64,000 nt of DNA, taken from NCBI GenBank assembly GCA_963457665.1, contig OY735219.1:37155977-37219976 (forward strand). The letters run 5' to 3'. Made by a program: the position numbers and the translations under genes. The stretch is from Thysanoteuthis rhombus (taxonomy: Eukaryota; Mollusca; Cephalopoda; Oegopsida; Thysanoteuthidae). Under the pieces are notes generated by a model. It searched no databases, was not told the DNA's origin, and saw only the letters and a list, made by a program, of their open reading frames with translations. Positions within the stretch are counted from its first letter, which is position 1. The number at the start of each line of letters is the position of its first letter. Positions 61,231 through 64,000 of this stretch are shown in pieces.

Positions 61231-61558
61231 GTTCATCCAATAACTTTGGAGAACGTTGAAGAGTGATAGTTATCCATTGCAAGATTATAGCCCTTACCCC
61301 CCTGATAAAACTGAGTTGCCACGAATCAAAATAAAACAGAAATTTCTACTGAGTTAGCCCAGTGGTGGCAACAGCATTTTGTACCAGCTTTGGCTAAAAA
61401 ACTTGGGACAGGCAAAGTAATCATATGAGTTGAAATGAAATTTTGTGAGCCTGAGCAAGGCTGGTAGGTGTCTGGGCTGGCCCTGCCCTGTCGCTGCTGC
61501 TGAGTTAATCATAGAACTACAATTACAGAAATCCCATCATTTGTATTTGATGGGTTAA
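61231..61558. mobile_element. TTAA-type MITE, second copy, interrupted
   Basis: GTTGAAGAGTGATAGTTATC (61255-61274), GAGTTGCCACGAATCA and AAATCCCATCAT align in order with the copy at 53738-53933. The right end GATGGGTTAA keeps TTAA at 61555-61558; the left end is decayed. The copy is split by the insertion at 61357-61499. Confidence 0.7.
61357..61499. mobile_element. 143 bp insertion with 8-bp target duplication
   Basis: CTGAGTTA occurs at 61349-61356 and again at 61500-61507, flanking the insert. The sister MITE has the uninterrupted site (ATTGAGTTAGCAATAG near 53875). The insert begins near CCAGTGGTGGCAAC and ends near CCTGTCGCTGCTG, giving weak CAG-type inverted ends. Eight-base duplications and CAG ends point to a hAT-type non-autonomous element. 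Confidence 0.7.
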
Positions 61559-61841
61559 TTTCCAAACATTCAGAGTCTGCATCTAAGACTTTCCTGGAAC
61601 ATGTTCAACAAACTAGTTCATAGCTTTTATAAGCTAGTTAGAATTTTCCTCGCCATAGAGTAGAGGTTTGCAATCTAGTCTTGCAGACCATTACTAGTGT
61701 AGACGGTTTGACCCATGCTGGGTGCTAGACCAAGTTAAACTAAGAAAATATTGATAAACTAGTTATAAGAAAATTTAAGTTTTGTCAACTTGAAACAGGC
61801 AGCCTTTTAGTATTATGACATTTCAATTCAAGTTGGAGTTG

Positions 61842-61843
<2 letters not shown>

Positions 61844-61873
<30 letters not shown>
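61844..61873 (+). repeat. Poly-T tract
   Basis: Thirty consecutive T. Confidence 0.95.
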
Positions 61874-61984
61874 CTCCAAAACCTAACAGCAAGAACAATC
61901 CTCACCAAATATAGATTAAACTCTTCACTGTCTGTATATTACGTATTGAACCAAACCTACTTATAAAGTTAATGTTTCCCTACC

Positions 61985-62050
61985 ATGATTTGAAATCTGA
62001 ACCATGTGTTTGCAAGGCAGCTGTCTTATCATCTGAGCTGAGCTGACATG
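61985..62050 (-). repeat. tRNA-derived SINE-like head
   Basis: The minus strand reads CAGCTCAGATGATAAGACAG (complement of about 62022-62041; A-box/D-arm-like) and GGTTCAGATTTCAAATC (complement of 61987-62003; B-box-like). The arms are too close and the anticodon arm is not evident, so this is a relic. Confidence 0.55.
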
Positions 62051-62342
62051 TCTTGCATACCTATGAACTTATTCATTATATACACAATGCAAAAGCTGCA
62101 GTAATCATCTTCAATTGGAATAAATGTAGGAGTGTAGTTTAACCCTGCTGCAGCCAGGCTTGTTACTAGTCCAGAACACTTCACTTTACTGATGGCTGCT
62201 ATTAATACTATGTAAAAGACGCAGTTGAAATAGATTGGGATGAAAATACAGTTAGGTAGTTTAATGAGAGTGTAGGAAGGGAGAGGGGCTGATAGCTTCT
62301 ACTATAAGTGCAACAGATTCAATTCTTATTATATATTTGATT

Positions 62343-62382
62343 GTGTATGTATATTATATATATAATATATATATATATATAT
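62343..62382. repeat. (AT)n microsatellite
   Basis: An interrupted AT repeat with a short self-complementary centre. Confidence 0.85.
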
Positions 62383-62468
62383 TGTGGATACTCTTTGCCC
62401 TCTTAAAAAAAAAAAACCTGGTATTATGCAGGAACCTGGTTTGGTGTATATTGGAATCAAGAATTTTT

Positions 62469-62470
<2 letters not shown>

Positions 62471-62500
<30 letters not shown>
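62471..62500 (+). repeat. Poly-T tract
   Basis: Thirty consecutive T. Confidence 0.95.
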
Positions 62501-62505
<5 letters not shown>

Positions 62506-62949
62506 GAATGTAAGGGCAGATAAAAAATATTAATTGAAGATTAGTTTAGCAACGTTATGTCTGAAAAATTTTTTTAAATTTAAGTATGCCATATACTGCA
62601 AATAAAGAAAAATAGAGAAATTAACTTGCGAATTACAAGAAAGAATTTAAAACTAAATCCTTCATAGACAACTAGAAATTATACGAGAACATTTCAAAGA
62701 ATACTGATCTAAATAAATCCTGAAATCTCAATTTTCATTGTTCCAAATGTTCTGGAGGACCACACACTTATTGACAAACTGATAAATATACAATTGACTT
62801 TTCAACTTCAATTTGTCTCTACTGCCAAGTGGGGTGACTTGGGTACGCTTTGGCTATATTTTCTTCAGCAGGACAAATATTGTTGAAACTGCAATAACAG
62901 ACTTTTCATATTACAAAGATTATTTGTAAATACTGTCCCATCCTAGCTT

Positions 62950-63028
62950 CATTTTTTTCTTTTTTCTTTTCTTTTTTCTTTTCTTTTCTTTTTTATTTTT
63001 TCTTTTTTTTTTTTTTTTTCCTTTTTTC
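62950..63028 (+). repeat. T-rich TTTTC simple repeat
   Basis: Irregular CTTTT/TTTTTC units followed by a T-run, resembling a short version of the polypyrimidine array in intron 3. Confidence 0.8.
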
Positions 63029-64000
63029 CAAGAATACTGCCAATTCTGATTCTTTGGGTTGGTTTGAATTGTCAAAATTATCTCCCTTTGTCTGTTAAGG
63101 GTCTCTTTTTTTTAATTTTTTCATTGTTAGCAAACATGTTCGGAAAAATTTCATCATTAAGAAAATATTCTGTTATTTTCGCCAACTCTTTGTATTATCA
63201 TTAATAACTGAAATATTGGAAAAAAAAAAAAGAAAAAAAAACAAATTCAAGGAGTGATTCAAATTTTGGTTTCTTGTTGAATATCAGTTTCATTCAACTC
63301 AAATAAATTCTCTTAATGGCAAGTTGGTATATAAAAGTATAGGACCACAAAAATAGTCCCCCATCACCCTGTTTGGCAGTTAAAGGTTCACTCTGTCGAG
63401 TCGAGTCTTGGATTCAAGAGGCAGGGGAGGGAGTATGGAGTGTGAGTGAGTGTTTCTGAGTGAGTGTGTGTGTGTGTCTTTAAGTTTTGTATTGCAATTT
63501 AAATATATTGAGTGAATTCAACTTTAGACATCTGATGGTCAGGCTTCAGTTGTCCCTAATCCCCCCCCCTCTCCTAATGCAAAATGAAGGTATACAGGAA
63601 CCAAACATTATCAGAATGTCTAAGAATGCCGGTGATCATATGAAAAGTCACTGGCTGAGGTAGTAGCTGAAACTATGAATACAAAACAGTAGCTGTGAAA
63701 CACTTGAAAATGCTTTGCAATTTATGTGCAGATATGGAAGATATGACGCTGTGAAGAGTTGAGTATTTATGTATGGCTGACGGAACATGTATGTTCACTT
63801 ATGTACATAGGGATACCCCCCACCCACCCACCTCCAAGATTGCCTGATTTGCCCAACATTTACTAACACTGTCTCTGGTAATAGGTTCACCTCTCACTCG
63901 TGGGTAATTTATGTGGCATTTCCTAATAGAGTTGATGTACATTTCTGTACATGGATGGATAAAAAATCCCATTGACTATTATATTTATCACTAACCTCCT
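63029..64000. other. Intergenic or downstream flank, no gene seen
   Basis: AT-rich with a short (GT)n block near 63460 and C-runs near 63560 and 63820. No coding or RNA gene signal was recognised. Confidence 0.5.

Overview
This is an AT-rich, repeat-dense stretch of an animal nuclear genome. One protein-coding gene can be supported with confidence. It is a spliced, plus-strand gene of the PCMTD family (protein-L-isoaspartate O-methyltransferase domain-containing protein 1/2), with four coding exons between 52035 and 60026. They join in consistent phase with GT-AG borders into a 559-residue protein. Large introns, many small terminal-inverted-repeat elements, tRNA-derived SINE-like pieces and long (AT)n and poly-T tracts suggest a mollusc, plausibly a cephalopod. 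That placement is an inference from repeat style and gene architecture; no species-diagnostic gene is present.

Layout. 1-4.6 kb: a TIR element, a degraded Tc1-like transposon with both ends preserved, a three-copy tandem repeat and a small MITE carrying a CRE-like site. 4.6-11.7 kb: long AT-rich sequence with more CpG than the rest and no recognisable gene. 11.7-12.9 kb: a possible divergent promoter zone, with CCAAT and GC boxes plus a minus-strand donor near 11.74 kb, and a perfect CRE palindrome followed by a plus-strand donor at 12901. I infer that this plus-strand exon may be the untranslated first exon of the PCMTD gene. If so, intron 1 spans about 39 kb (12901-52018) and holds most of the MITEs, SINEs and transposase relics (a hAT C-terminus near 28.6 kb, a mariner fragment at 51.7 kb). 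52.0-60.0 kb: the coding exons. Intron 3 contains a ~700 bp almost pure pyrimidine minisatellite. 60.0-64.0 kb: 3' UTR, then more repeats, including a TTAA-type MITE interrupted by a second insertion with an 8-bp target duplication.

Function. The encoded protein has the PCMT-like SAM-binding fold, then a BC-box-like motif and a C-terminal Cul5-box-like LPLP motif. This is the arrangement by which PCMTD proteins are thought to act as substrate receptors of Elongin B/C-Cullin5 ubiquitin ligases. The two boxes are separated by an unusually long (~295 residue) acidic, serine-rich linker. No bacterial-type operon, CRISPR array or new multi-gene system was found. The most notable items are that linker, the candidate distant promoter, the intronic polypyrimidine tract and several uncharacterised TIR families.
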